NCBI RefSeq assembly: GCF_900142735.1
Contig: NZ_FRBY01000005.1
Span: 124,001 to 188,000 of the forward strand
Length of the DNA: 64,000 nucleotides
Source: Flavobacterium saccharophilum
GTDB taxonomy: Bacteria; Bacteroidota; Bacteroidia; Flavobacteriales; Flavobacteriaceae
Reading direction: 5' to 3'
Under the pieces are notes generated by a model. That model was not told the origin of the DNA, searched no databases, and saw only the letters and a list, made by a program, of their open reading frames with translations. The stretch's first letter is position 1. Every line of letters starts with the position of its first letter. Position numbers and translations under genes: made by a program. Of the stretch, positions 38,256-48,159 are shown in pieces.

Positions 38256-39926
38256 TTAATACCCTTTTTCGGATTGTGCCGAACTTAAATTCGGGTTCTT
38301 ATCTACTGCAGCCTGAGGATATGGCAATTTGTTAAATTTAGCCTGCCAGCCACGCTCTTGTGCAATATTACCTGTAATATCGTAAATAGTTTTCATTACC
38401 TGATCAGCAATTCCCCAACGGCGAATATCAAAATAACGCTGCCCTTCTCCGGCTAATTCAATACGTCTTTCATTTCGAATCAGTTCACGCATTTTTTCTT
38501 TCGTGTTATACATCGCATGATCTACCGCTGGCATACCTGAACGATCTCTAATATCATTAATTGCATCATAAACAGAACTATCCGGGCCACTCATCTCATT
38601 TTTAGCTTCAGCATAAATAAGTAAAATTTCAGCATAACGCATAATCGGAAAATCCTGCGCGCCATCCCATTCTGCAGAAAGATAAGCTGGGTCTGTAAGT
38701 TTTCTGAAATTATATCCTGTCATACTGCTGCTTGCACTCCAATCATAGATATAACCCGGAGAAGCATTTTCCCAAGGAGAAGTAGGAAACATTATACTAG
38801 CGTATAGACGTGTGTCTCTATTATGAAATTCTGCAAAATAAGCAGCAGAAGGACTTCCTTCATTATAATTTGCAGTTCTAACTTCAGCTGATGGTGCTAC
38901 AAAAGCATGTCCTGTTTTGTTCCAATATGAATTTACTAATTCAACCGTTGGTGTAATAGAGCTCCAACCACCAATATCAACAGGTGTCAATAATGTATTT
39001 AAACCATTACCCCACTCATAAGATGAATTATTAATCGCTTGAGAAGTTATAATAACTTCTGAATTGTTATCATTTACAGCCCAAAATAATTGTTCGTAAT
39101 TAGCGAATCCTTTATAAAATTTTTGTTCTTCTGCTGCTGATGCAAAATCAACAAAGGGCGAAAAATCATCTTTAATCTTAGATACATCTCCGCCTCTAAA
39201 CAATTGGTAAACACCTAATTCTTTTACTTTTTGAGCACTTGCTGCAGCATCTGAAAATTTATTATAATCTAATTCTACCCTTGCTTTTAATGCCCATGCC
39301 GCGCCTTTTGTGATTCTTCCTTTTTCATTTTTTATACCTCCTGAATAAGTTAAAGGCAAATCGGCTTGGGCAGCTATCAATTCATTTATGATAAAAGTAA
39401 CGATATCTCCTTCTGGCGTTGGTGCTACAGCTGTTTCTTGCGGACTAACATAATCTGTTGTAAGCAATGGAACAGCACCATAAGAACGTATTAAATCAAA
39501 ATAGGCCATCGCACGTAAAACCTTTGCTTCTGCAATAAAACGTTTCTTAAGATTTTCATCCATATCAATTTTCCCCACATTATCTAAGTAGCTATTAAAT
39601 CCTCGAATACTTTGATATTTACCAGAATAATTAGCTGCGTTTAATGAAGCAGGTGTTATGTTTCCTTCACTAATTGTTGTCGCATCACTTTCCCAAGGAT
39701 ATTGACAATAGGCATTATCAGCAGATCCGTCGTTATAAGCATTATTGTAAGCATATGCTAAATAGCCATAACAACCATTTAAGGCTAATCGGGCATCATT
39801 TTCTGAAGTCCAGAATGTGCTGCTTGAATTTGTATCTTGCGGCACTCTTTCCAATGGAGGTGCAGTACAGCTAAAAACGGCAGCTGCAGCAAAAGATAGT
39901 ACTATTTTATTAAATTTATTTTTCAT
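38256..39926 (-). CDS. SusD-like lipoprotein 3
   Basis: A 556-aa SusD/RagB lipoprotein (lipobox AVFSC, Cys20, followed by TAPPLERVPQDTNSSSTFW). Landmarks are AKVLRAMAYFDLIRSYGAVP, IMRYAEILLIYAEAKNEMSG and RNERRIELAGEGQRYFDIRRWG. Partner of the SusC encoded upstream (87 bp gap). The pair converges on the other SusCD operon of Region 2. Confidence 0.92.
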   Translation of the reverse strand: MKNKFNKIVLSFAAAAVFSCTAPPLERVPQDTNSSSTFWTSENDARLALNGCYGYLAYAYNNAYNDGSADNAYCQYPWESDATTISEGNITPASLNAANYSGKYQSIRGFNSYLDNVGKIDMDENLKKRFIAEAKVLRAMAYFDLIRSYGAVPLLTTDYVSPQETAVAPTPEGDIVTFIINELIAAQADLPLTYSGGIKNEKGRITKGAAWALKARVELDYNKFSDAAASAQKVKELGVYQLFRGGDVSKIKDDFSPFVDFASAAEEQKFYKGFANYEQLFWAVNDNNSEVIITSQAINNSSYEWGNGLNTLLTPVDIGGWSSITPTVELVNSYWNKTGHAFVAPSAEVRTANYNEGSPSAAYFAEFHNRDTRLYASIMFPTSPWENASPGYIYDWSASSSMTGYNFRKLTDPAYLSAEWDGAQDFPIMRYAEILLIYAEAKNEMSGPDSSVYDAINDIRDRSGMPAVDHAMYNTKEKMRELIRNERRIELAGEGQRYFDIRRWGIADQVMKTIYDITGNIAQERGWQAKFNKLPYPQAAVDKNPNLSSAQSEKGY

Positions 39927-40013
39927 CTGTATATACTATTTTATGTCTTTGAAAAAGATAATCATGATCTTAAAACAAGCTGATCTAATCCGTTAAAAGA
40001 CAATTTGTTTAAA

Positions 40014-43000
40014 TTAAAAAGAAAGATTTACACCAAAAGAATAGGTTTTCAATTGTGGATAAGAGGCTCTTTGCGAAGCTACTTCCGGATCAAAATCCTT
40101 CATTCGTTTATCTCCTCTTATTGTAAACAAGTTGTTACCTGCCAGATACAATCTAAAACCTTGCAGTTTAATTTTCTCAAGTACATGCCTTGGAAAATTA
40201 TAACCTAATGACATCGATTTAACACGCAGGTAAGAAGTATCAAATAACCAGAAAGAAGATCTTTGAAGGTTTTGTGTATTATCCGGAGAAAGCAACATTC
40301 TCGGATACGCTGCATTCGGATTTGGGTTTTCGGTTGTCCAACGATCCAACGCATATTCTTTTACACCAGCACCGTTAAAAAAGGCCTGAGATGCTTCATT
40401 TTCAAGATAAGCTTTTGTACCCTGCACCCCTTGCAACATTACAGCAAAATCTAAATTTTTATACTGTAAAGCTGAATTAAATCCGTAAGTCAGTTTTGGA
40501 ATTTCACTGCCCATAATGACACGATCATCACCGTTGATTTTTCCATCGCCGTTTTGATCTTTATATTTAATATCTCCGGGTTTAGTATTAGTTGATTGTG
40601 TAGCATGGCCAGCAACATCATCAGCATTAGCAAAAAGCCCTTCTGCCTGCCACATATAAAAAGAACCCACAGGTGATCCTACTCTATTAATATAATAACC
40701 ATCCGGAGGAGTCTCTGTTACATCTCCCAAATCTGAAACTTTGTTCCAAATACGGCTCATATTTGCCCCTACAGAATATTTTAATTCCCCTACTTTATTA
40801 TTATAAGATACGGCAATCTCAAGACCGTTATTGGTAACCTCTCCTAAGTTGATTGGAGGAATAACACTTAATCCCGCTTCAGAAGGAATATAGGGATTCG
40901 GCAATAAAATACCATCCGTTAGTTTGTTGTAAACATCTACCTGCAAATTGAATTTATTGTTCCACAAGGCAAGATCCAAACCAATGTTGGTCATATTTAC
41001 CTTTTCCCATCCTAAAAGTGGGTTGTAAATTTGCCCCGGTATAACACCATCCTGTTTTGTTCCGTCTAAAATAATTTGTGTTCCTGAAGTTAATGTATTA
41101 TAATAATCATAATCTCCTACGTTACTCACACTACCTAATTTACCCCATGAAGCACGTAATTTTAGCTCTGATATCCATTCTGTAGATTTCATAAAATCTT
41201 CCTGTGAAATACGCCAAGCTCCCGATACTGAAGGAAAGACCCCAAAACGATTTTCTACCGGAAACTTAGATGATCCGTCATATCTAAGGCTCGATTCGAA
41301 TAAATATTTGTTATCATAAGAATACGTTACACGACCAAAAAAGGATTGGAAAGCATTTTGACCCGGTTTTCCACTAACTGTTGTATTAATAGGATCTGCA
41401 GAACCAGCATCAATTGAACTAATATTATTAGTCACATATTCTTTTCTGGTTATATTCACATTTCTTCCGGAATTATCCTCATACGAAAGTCCACCTAAAA
41501 CCTTGAAGCTATGTTTATCCAATTTTTTATCATAGCTCACCGTTAGGTCAGTTAAGAATTTTCCAAGGGTCGACCATTGTTCGTTATATGAATTTTGTAC
41601 AACAGCTGATCCGGGTATTTCCACTTTTGTATCAAAATTAACAAGTGCCGGTAATCTGTTTACAAAGGCATTACTAAAATCATTATTTAAGTTATAAGAA
41701 ACTGAACCCGTAATATCTAATCCTTTAATTGGAGTAAAAACGGCTCTTATCGCACCCGAGAATCGATCTTTAGTATATCCTGCTCTTCCGCCTTCTTTAA
41801 ATACTCTATAAGGGAATTCCTGACTAACTCTTCCTCCTGTAAAAACTCCCCAGGTACCATCAGATTGCATTGGTACAGATATAGGAACTGCTCTGTCAAT
41901 AGAAGTAAAACTAACCTCTCCGTTTTCATTCTCATAACGATCGTGACTAAAAGAGATAGTAGTTCCTATTGTGAATTTATCACTTACTTTAGATTCTGTA
42001 TTGGATCTGAAAGAATATCTGTTGATTTGTTTTCCCGGAAAAAGAGAGTTTTGCTCAAAAAAAGATCCGCTTACAAAATAACGAGTTGAACCTCCGCCCG
42101 AAACATTAATTTCATGCTCAAATATTGGTGCTGATTTTTGAAGAAATAAGTCATACCAATTTGTATTTCCGTAATGATCAGGATCTGAATTATTCCTGAT
42201 TTTCTCTATTTCTGCCGGTGTGTAAAACGCTGATTTACCTGCATTAAGTCTTGCTTCGTTATACAATTCAGCGTATTGCAAAGCATTTACCCTGTTTGGC
42301 AGTTGAACGGCTGACTGAACACCAAAATAACTATTATAATTAAATTGGGCTTTACCTTCTTTTCCTTTTTTGGTCGTTACTACGATAACTCCATAAGCAG
42401 CGCGAGATCCGTAAATTGCCGAAGAAGAAGCATCTTTTAAAACCGAAATACTTTCAACATCATTAGAATTTATTCTATTAAAATATTCAGAAGTTGCAAT
42501 TACGCCATCGATAATAAATAAAGGAGAAGAAGTTCCTAAATTTCCTTTTCCACGTAAGTTAATTGTTCCGATGTCTCCTCCAACATCTCCTGGTCGCGCA
42601 ATAACAGTAAGTCCGGGAACGGTTCCCTGTAAAGTATTTGTCAGCGAGGATACCGGACGATTTAAAATCGCTTTTGTATCTACCACACTTACAGCTCCAG
42701 TAAGATTAACTTTCTTCTGTTTTCCATAACCTACAACAACCACTTCTTCTAATTTCTGACCAGTTTGTTTCAGGACTATATTAAGAGTATTCCCTGTGAT
42801 CGAAACCTCTTGGTCCTGCATTCCAATATAGGTTACAATTAATTTGGTAACATTATCAGGTATGTTAATAGAGAAACTACCGTCCATATCTGTCTGAGTA
42901 CTAATTTTTGTGCCTTTTGCAATAATATTTGCTCCTGGTACCGGTAAGCCCTGTTCATCTACCACTTTACCTTTTATTACCTTTTGTACAAGAGACAAAT

Positions 43001-43151
43001 AGATTTTTGAAGCTCCTTCTTTTTTAGGAATTGTCGCCGCCGATGCATGTAACGCAATTGTACATAATACAATGGGAGTAACTTGAAAAAAGTTCGTAAA
43101 CAAACTTTTAGGCCAAAAATTTCTTGGCTTGTTTTTGGTTAGTAATTTCAT
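40014..43151 (-). CDS. SusC-like TonB-dependent receptor 3
   Basis: A 1045-aa outer-membrane importer. It has an extended N-terminus before the hydrophobic leader (MKLLTKNKPRNFWPKSLFTN, then VLCTIALHASA), a carboxypeptidase-regulatory-like domain (KGKVVDEQGLPVPGANI), a TonB-box-like LEEVVVVGYGKQ, a plug (FIIDGVIAT, ISVLKDASSSAIYGSRAAYG) and a barrel ending FGVNLSF. Normal length and all landmarks present. It provides Region 2 with a second import complex, perhaps for a different oligosaccharide size or linkage. Confidence 0.92.
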   Translation of the reverse strand: MKLLTKNKPRNFWPKSLFTNFFQVTPIVLCTIALHASAATIPKKEGASKIYLSLVQKVIKGKVVDEQGLPVPGANIIAKGTKISTQTDMDGSFSINIPDNVTKLIVTYIGMQDQEVSITGNTLNIVLKQTGQKLEEVVVVGYGKQKKVNLTGAVSVVDTKAILNRPVSSLTNTLQGTVPGLTVIARPGDVGGDIGTINLRGKGNLGTSSPLFIIDGVIATSEYFNRINSNDVESISVLKDASSSAIYGSRAAYGVIVVTTKKGKEGKAQFNYNSYFGVQSAVQLPNRVNALQYAELYNEARLNAGKSAFYTPAEIEKIRNNSDPDHYGNTNWYDLFLQKSAPIFEHEINVSGGGSTRYFVSGSFFEQNSLFPGKQINRYSFRSNTESKVSDKFTIGTTISFSHDRYENENGEVSFTSIDRAVPISVPMQSDGTWGVFTGGRVSQEFPYRVFKEGGRAGYTKDRFSGAIRAVFTPIKGLDITGSVSYNLNNDFSNAFVNRLPALVNFDTKVEIPGSAVVQNSYNEQWSTLGKFLTDLTVSYDKKLDKHSFKVLGGLSYEDNSGRNVNITRKEYVTNNISSIDAGSADPINTTVSGKPGQNAFQSFFGRVTYSYDNKYLFESSLRYDGSSKFPVENRFGVFPSVSGAWRISQEDFMKSTEWISELKLRASWGKLGSVSNVGDYDYYNTLTSGTQIILDGTKQDGVIPGQIYNPLLGWEKVNMTNIGLDLALWNNKFNLQVDVYNKLTDGILLPNPYIPSEAGLSVIPPINLGEVTNNGLEIAVSYNNKVGELKYSVGANMSRIWNKVSDLGDVTETPPDGYYINRVGSPVGSFYMWQAEGLFANADDVAGHATQSTNTKPGDIKYKDQNGDGKINGDDRVIMGSEIPKLTYGFNSALQYKNLDFAVMLQGVQGTKAYLENEASQAFFNGAGVKEYALDRWTTENPNPNAAYPRMLLSPDNTQNLQRSSFWLFDTSYLRVKSMSLGYNFPRHVLEKIKLQGFRLYLAGNNLFTIRGDKRMKDFDPEVASQRASYPQLKTYSFGVNLSF

Positions 43152-43644
43152 AGTTTAATAGTTTTGATAATGGTTATTTTAAGTCATGTTTTTTTGTTTG
43201 TCCCCTTTTTTTCATTCGAAAAAGTTCTTTTTTACAGGCTTGTAAGTACTTAATCAGCAAATAATAATGGATGAAAATTTGAAATCTGCTTTCTAAAAAA
43301 TAGGCTCTAAGCTGGGAACCAATGTATAATTTATGTCAGTCAGATTATTTTACTTTTTTAATAGAAATAGAAACTATTTTAATCAAAATCACTACTTACA
43401 AAGCATAGAATTATTGTTTCTGATTAAATATCATTTTAGCAGAAATCAACTTAGAATTTTGATTTTCAGTAAAGTATAAAACAAGAAAGCGTCATTGAAT
43501 GTGCCTGAATTATTTTTTCAAATAAACAGGCACCTCAACTCAGTTAAAAAAAATAGATTTAAAAGTGCAGCGAAATAAAGGAGATCAAATTTCAGCTTTT
43601 ATGATTGGAGTTTTATAAAGGCAAAACGCAATCTAATGAAGTTT
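43152..43644. promoter_or_regulatory. Gap upstream of SusC 3, with a stable hairpin
   Basis: About 490 bp without an ORF. It must hold the SusC promoter and the 3' end of the transporter operon. No exact promoter box was found. The main visible element is the hairpin at 43501-43533. Confidence 0.4.
43501..43533. other. Stable hairpin without a T-tract
   Basis: GTGCCTG-AA-TTATTT-TTTC-AAATAA-A-CAGGCAC: a 7-bp plus 6-bp stem with a small bulge and a four-base loop. No T-tract follows on either strand, so it is not a standard terminator. It could stabilise a 3' end or be part of the SusC leader RNA. Confidence 0.5.
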
Positions 43645-43842
43645 TTAATTATTCTTTTTTCTTTTGGTTTTCAGCAAAAGCATCAATAAACCAAAAGAAG
43701 AAAACAGCAATCCACAATAAAGATTAATTTTATTGTTTTCTTCTAAAGAACCATCTGATAAAAAGGCATAACCCATTAAGAGAAAACCAATAATCAGAAA
43801 GAAAATCCCGATTACAATTCGTAAATCATATAATTTATTCAT
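43645..43842 (-). CDS. Small two-helix membrane protein
   Basis: A 65-aa protein with two hydrophobic segments (IVIGIFFLIIGFLLMGYAFL, about 9-28, and LYCGLLFSSFGLLMLLL, about 41-57) and a basic tail (KTKRKKNN). It starts 11 bp after the symporter stop codon and is therefore translated with it. I do not recognise a named family. Position suggests a small accessory subunit of the SSS transporter or a protein that helps its insertion; that is inference. Confidence 0.65.
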   Translation of the reverse strand: MNKLYDLRIVIGIFFLIIGFLLMGYAFLSDGSLEENNKINLYCGLLFSSFGLLMLLLKTKRKKNN

Positions 43843-43853
43843 AGCTATTATTC

Positions 43854-45506
43854 TTAAAAAAAGATTATGTTAAATATAATGGTAACCAACAAAACGCCAA
43901 CTCCCATCCAAAGCGGATTTTTATACCATATTTTGTTAGAATCTGTCTGTTTTGGCGTTAGACTATAAACCAATCCGACTAACTCTTCTTCCGGTTTTGG
44001 TTTGGTAACTAAACTAATTGCAATCGTCACAATAACGCACACTATAAAAGAAATCCATGCAATATTAAAAGCCTGACTTGTACCTGAAAAGTACTCATGT
44101 GTATTGGCGATCCAGCCTCCCTTTCCTTCTGCAACGGTAAGTCCGTGGGTCATGGTTGCTGTTGCAGTCCCGCAAATTAATCCCCAAAAAGCACCATGAC
44201 CTGTTGTTCTTTTCCAAAACATTCCTAAAAAGAAGGTTGCAAAAAGTGGTGCGTTTACAAAACTAAATACCAGTTGCAGTAAATCCATTATATTATTGAA
44301 ACCACGCGCTACATATGCCGTCATAATCGAAATTAATATTCCGGCAACGGTAGCAATTTTCCCTACATAATAATAATGTTTTTCCGAGCCATTTTTTTTG
44401 ATATGCGATTGGTAAATATCAAAAGTCCATACCGTATTAAAAGCGGTTACATTTCCTGCCATTCCACTCATAAAAGAGGCAATAAGCGCAGTAATTCCAA
44501 CTCCTAAAATACCATTCGGATATAATTTTTGCAATAAAATAGGCAGTACCATATTATAGTTAGCATCGCCATTGGCAGTTACAGGAAGTTCAAATCCAGA
44601 AAATTTATTTTGAAGCGCCAGCATTATAATTCCCGGTAAAATAACGATCATCGGCATTAATATTTTGGGAATCGCTGCGATAATAGGCGTCTTTTGCGCA
44701 TCACTCAAATTCTTGCTTATCATAGCTCTTTGTACTACTAAAAAGTCGGTACACCAATACCCAAAAGCCAATACAAACCCAAGTCCGAAAACCATACTAA
44801 AAGCGTCAACTCCCATTGGATTATGCGAAGGATCATCTAATCCTTTCCAGACATGAAGTTTATAATCCTGTACGTTTGCCACAATTCCTTCCCATCCTCC
44901 GACTTTATACAAACCGAGAAAAACCAAAGGTGCAATTCCTAATACGATAAGAAAAAATTGAAGTACTTCGTTATAAACAGCACTCGTTAAACCTCCCATG
45001 AAAATATAGACAAATACCACTAAAGCAGCAACCCAGATGGATAAATCAAAATTCCAACCTAAAATCACCTCCATCAACATCGCCAATGCATACAATGAAA
45101 CTCCCGAAGAAAAAACGGTCATGGCTGCAAAACCAAAGGCATTAAAAGTTCTTGTTTTTTCGTCAAAGCGAAGTTTTAAATATTCCGGTACACTCCTGGC
45201 TTTACTTCCGTAATAAAATGGCATCATGAATACGCCCAGAAATATCATGGCCAAAGCAGCTCCCAGCCAATAAAAATGAACCGTATACAATCCGTATTTT
45301 GCTCCATTGGCCGCCATTCCCAAAACTTCCTGCGCACCAAGATTGGCAGAAATAAAAGCAAGACTGGTAATCCATAACGGAATATTTCGATTACTCATTA
45401 AAAAATCATTTGCTGATTTTACTTGCCTTTTAAGCAAAAAACCAATCCCGATTACAAAAACAAAATAAATAGCAATAATGAGGTAATCAATCAATTCCAA
45501 TTTCAT
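43854..45506 (-). CDS. SSS-family sodium:sugar symporter
   Basis: A 550-aa sodium:solute symporter of the SglT type, with about 13-14 transmembrane helices. Family features are the N-terminal IDYLIIAIYFVFVIGIGFL, SANDFLMSNRNIPLW, LGAQEVLGMAANGAKYG, and RSVPEYLKLRFDEKTRTFNAF. It imports the monosaccharide or aldonate for the oxidative pathway encoded directly upstream. Which sugar is unknown; galactose, L-galactose or L-fucose would fit the hydrolases. Confidence 0.9.
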   Translation of the reverse strand: MKLELIDYLIIAIYFVFVIGIGFLLKRQVKSANDFLMSNRNIPLWITSLAFISANLGAQEVLGMAANGAKYGLYTVHFYWLGAALAMIFLGVFMMPFYYGSKARSVPEYLKLRFDEKTRTFNAFGFAAMTVFSSGVSLYALAMLMEVILGWNFDLSIWVAALVVFVYIFMGGLTSAVYNEVLQFFLIVLGIAPLVFLGLYKVGGWEGIVANVQDYKLHVWKGLDDPSHNPMGVDAFSMVFGLGFVLAFGYWCTDFLVVQRAMISKNLSDAQKTPIIAAIPKILMPMIVILPGIIMLALQNKFSGFELPVTANGDANYNMVLPILLQKLYPNGILGVGITALIASFMSGMAGNVTAFNTVWTFDIYQSHIKKNGSEKHYYYVGKIATVAGILISIMTAYVARGFNNIMDLLQLVFSFVNAPLFATFFLGMFWKRTTGHGAFWGLICGTATATMTHGLTVAEGKGGWIANTHEYFSGTSQAFNIAWISFIVCVIVTIAISLVTKPKPEEELVGLVYSLTPKQTDSNKIWYKNPLWMGVGVLLVTIIFNIIFF

Positions 45507-45525
45507 AATAATAAATAGTTTATCT

Positions 45526-45555
45526 GATAATAGTATTAGGTCGTTAACTATTATC
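45526..45555. other. Inverted repeat between aldolase and symporter genes
   Basis: GATAATAGT and ACTATTATC are perfect 9-base inverted arms separated by 12 bases in the 74-bp gap between the KDPG aldolase and the symporter. It could be an operator or an intra-operon hairpin that sets relative expression. Confidence 0.4.
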
Positions 45556-45580
45556 TAAGGTTGTATGGTTAGTAAATTCT

Positions 45581-46240
45581 TTAATTTAAATGGCTAATGA
45601 GCGTAGCTAAGTGAGCACTCATCTTACCATATTCGTGGTTTGACAGCATTTCTTTTGGGAAAAGTTTTGCCCCTAAACCGACAGAAGAAACGCCGGCTTC
45701 GTACCATTTTTCGATATCTTCTTTATTAGGTTCGACGCCACCTGTTGCCATAAAAAACATTTTAGGAAACACGGATTTTATCGCTTCTATATAAGAATAT
45801 CCTCCTAATGGTTTTGCCGGAAATATTTTTACCAATGACAATCCCCAGTTTTCTGCGAGAGCAATTTCTGAAGGCGTGGCACAACCCGGAATCCACAATA
45901 TTTTTTTCTCCTGACATATCAGGTAAATCTCTTCCAAAACAACTGGAGATATTAAAAAGTCGGCACCAGCCTCAATAAATAATTTTGCCTGAGCAACATT
46001 TTTAATCGTGCCTACTCCAATCTTTAGTTGAGGTAAGGCTGCGTCTCTGTAATCTTTCAATTCCTTAAAAACAGCAAATGAGTTTTCGTTTCGATCGGTA
46101 AATTCAAATACATTTATACCATTTTCATAGCAAATACGCATAATATTTTTACAAACCTCAGCATCCGTATTGGTAAATAAGGGAATGAATTTTTCTTTTA
46201 GAATATCTTCCTGCATTTTTAAAGGATTCGAAATGATCAT
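45581..46240 (-). CDS. eda: KDPG/KDPGal aldolase (class I)
   Basis: A 219-aa Schiff-base aldolase that splits 2-keto-3-deoxy-6-phosphogluconate or -galactonate into pyruvate and glyceraldehyde 3-phosphate. The Schiff-base Lys138 lies in LVKIFPAKPLGG; the catalytic Glu46 in VFEFTDRNE. GVGTIKN and ATGGVEP phosphate-binding segments are present. It follows the KDG kinase by 16 bp, so the two act in sequence. It could also finish L-AHG catabolism from Region 1, which has no aldolase of its own. Confidence 0.9.
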   Translation of the reverse strand: MIISNPLKMQEDILKEKFIPLFTNTDAEVCKNIMRICYENGINVFEFTDRNENSFAVFKELKDYRDAALPQLKIGVGTIKNVAQAKLFIEAGADFLISPVVLEEIYLICQEKKILWIPGCATPSEIALAENWGLSLVKIFPAKPLGGYSYIEAIKSVFPKMFFMATGGVEPNKEDIEKWYEAGVSSVGLGAKLFPKEMLSNHEYGKMSAHLATLISHLN

Positions 46241-46256
46241 ATGTTTTCTGCTTTAA

Positions 46257-47258
46257 TTAGCGAATTATTCTTCCGCTTCCTTTTTGTTGAATGATCGTCT
46301 CAATTTCTTCCTTTGAAGCAATATTCATATCACCCGTTATATAATGTTTCATTACGCCGCATGCGGTTGCAAATTCTATAACTTGCTGAAGTGGCTGTTG
46401 TTCATGTAAACCATAAATCAAACCCGCCATAAAAGCATCGCCTGCACCAATACGTTCCGCAATATTGTCTATTTTATAAGTTGTTGAAGAAACTACAGCA
46501 CCGTTATTCCACAAATAGCCAACATATTCATTTGAAGCATTATTTTGATAGCGCATGGTCATGGCAATGTATTTTACATTTGGCAATTTTTCCTTTAATA
46601 AAGAACACGTACTTTCAACCAAATTGTTCTCATCCGGATGGATATTAAAATACAATTTTGCGGCATCAACATCAGCGAGAATTACATCGCAATATTCCAA
46701 TAGTTTTGGCATTATTTCGCTACTCTGTTTTCCATATTGCCATAAAGTTGATCGAAAATTAAAATCAGCCGAAATCAGTAGTCCTTTTTCCTTTGCAGCC
46801 TTCAGAGCCTCCAAACAAATTTTGGCAAGATTTTCATTTAATGCCGGAGTAATCCCGCTCCAGTGAAACCATTCGGCCTTATTGAAAATTTTATCCCAAT
46901 TTACATCCCTCTCTTCCAGCATACTAAAACTCGAATATTCACGATCGTATGTGACTTTTCCTGGTCTGGCTCCTACGCCACTTTCGTAATAATAAAGGCC
47001 CTGGCGTCCTTTTTCTTTTTCTATAATGGTAGTCGGAACTCCATAACGATGAAGTTGTTCTATACCGGCCTGACCGACACTATTACTAGGTAACGAAGTT
47101 ATATATCGAGTGCTTTTTTTAAATGTCGCTAACGAAACTGCAATATTAGCTTCAGAACCTGCCCAGTGCATTTCAAGGTTTTCTGCCTGCGTTATTTTTT
47201 TGTTTCCTGGCGGAGTTAAACGTAACAAGTACTCTCCAAATAAAACTATTTCTTTCAT
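46257..47258 (-). CDS. kdgK: PfkB-family 2-keto-3-deoxygluconate kinase
   Basis: A 333-aa ribokinase-fold kinase that phosphorylates 2-keto-3-deoxy-sugar acids. The ATP/anion-hole motif ERIGAGDAFMAGL holds the catalytic Asp; the N-terminal FGEYLLRLTPPG and AGSEANIAVSLATF match KDG kinases. The reading frame extends up to 47327 inside the lactonase gene, but the Met at 47258 gives the normal N-terminus and a 10-bp gap, so it is preferred. Product goes to the aldolase encoded next. Confidence 0.88.
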   Translation of the reverse strand: MKEIVLFGEYLLRLTPPGNKKITQAENLEMHWAGSEANIAVSLATFKKSTRYITSLPSNSVGQAGIEQLHRYGVPTTIIEKEKGRQGLYYYESGVGARPGKVTYDREYSSFSMLEERDVNWDKIFNKAEWFHWSGITPALNENLAKICLEALKAAKEKGLLISADFNFRSTLWQYGKQSSEIMPKLLEYCDVILADVDAAKLYFNIHPDENNLVESTCSLLKEKLPNVKYIAMTMRYQNNASNEYVGYLWNNGAVVSSTTYKIDNIAERIGAGDAFMAGLIYGLHEQQPLQQVIEFATACGVMKHYITGDMNIASKEEIETIIQQKGSGRIIR

Positions 47259-47268
47259 TGTTACTCTT

Positions 47269-48159
47269 TTATATTTTATTTTGGATTTTAAATGGATGCA
47301 TCTGAGTTCCCTTAATTCCAACATCAACTAAAAATAAGGTACCGCTTTCTGGAAATTGTTTTAGCTGTTCATCACTTAAACCTACGCTTGCCGTAGTAAT
47401 TAATAATTGTGTCATAGATGCTCCACCAAATGCACAAGAGCTAACATGTGGAGCATTGACTTCCACTTTTCCAATTAATTCACCCGTAAGCGGATTGTAT
47501 CTGTTTACGGCTCCTTCTCCCCACATGGCTACCCATAACATTCCCTGTTCGTCAATTGTCATTCCATCTGGTGTAAAATCCGGTTCTTTCATTTCAACGA
47601 TAATCCTTTCATTGGAAATCGCACCCGATTCTAAATCAAAATCATACCCTTTTATATTGTAATCAAATGAATCGACATAGTACATTTTAGTATTGTCAGC
47701 ATTCCAGCAAATGCCATTGGATACTTTTCGATTTGAAATCATTTTTTTGACTTCTTTCCCGTCAAAACAATATAAGGTTCCGACGGCTCCCTTTGCTTCT
47801 TTGTTCATTGTCCCAATCCAGAGTCTTCCCGCAGCATCGCATTTTCCATCATTAGATCGATTGGTTGGTATTTCTGCTTCTAATTTTATTAGCTCTTGTA
47901 ATTCTTCTGAATCAAAATCAAATATTGAAATTGAATTTTCCAGACCTAGAATAAGTCGGCCATCATTTGCCGGAACTACGGTTCCGACTTTCTCCTGAAG
48001 TTGTCGTTGTTTCGTCATTCCGGAAACAGGGTCTAGTAAACCTACTTTTTGCCCTTCTATGTCTACATAAAAAAACAGCTTACGTGCAGAACTCCAGATT
48101 GCTCCTTCTCCAAGAACTAATTTTGTATTATTTAATGAGGTTGCTTTCCATGTTTCCAT
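47269..48159 (-). CDS. SMP-30/gluconolactonase-family sugar lactonase
   Basis: A 296-aa six-bladed propeller hydrolase that opens an aldonolactone to the acid. The metal ligands Glu18 (LGEGAIW), Asn148 (SNGICW) and Asp198 (PDGMTID), plus substrate residue Asn103 (RSNDGKCD), are all visible. It starts directly after the stop codon of the SDR with no gap, which links it to oxidation of the free sugar by that enzyme. No signal peptide; cytoplasmic. Confidence 0.9.
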   Translation of the reverse strand: METWKATSLNNTKLVLGEGAIWSSARKLFFYVDIEGQKVGLLDPVSGMTKQRQLQEKVGTVVPANDGRLILGLENSISIFDFDSEELQELIKLEAEIPTNRSNDGKCDAAGRLWIGTMNKEAKGAVGTLYCFDGKEVKKMISNRKVSNGICWNADNTKMYYVDSFDYNIKGYDFDLESGAISNERIIVEMKEPDFTPDGMTIDEQGMLWVAMWGEGAVNRYNPLTGELIGKVEVNAPHVSSCAFGGASMTQLLITTASVGLSDEQLKQFPESGTLFLVDVGIKGTQMHPFKIQNKI

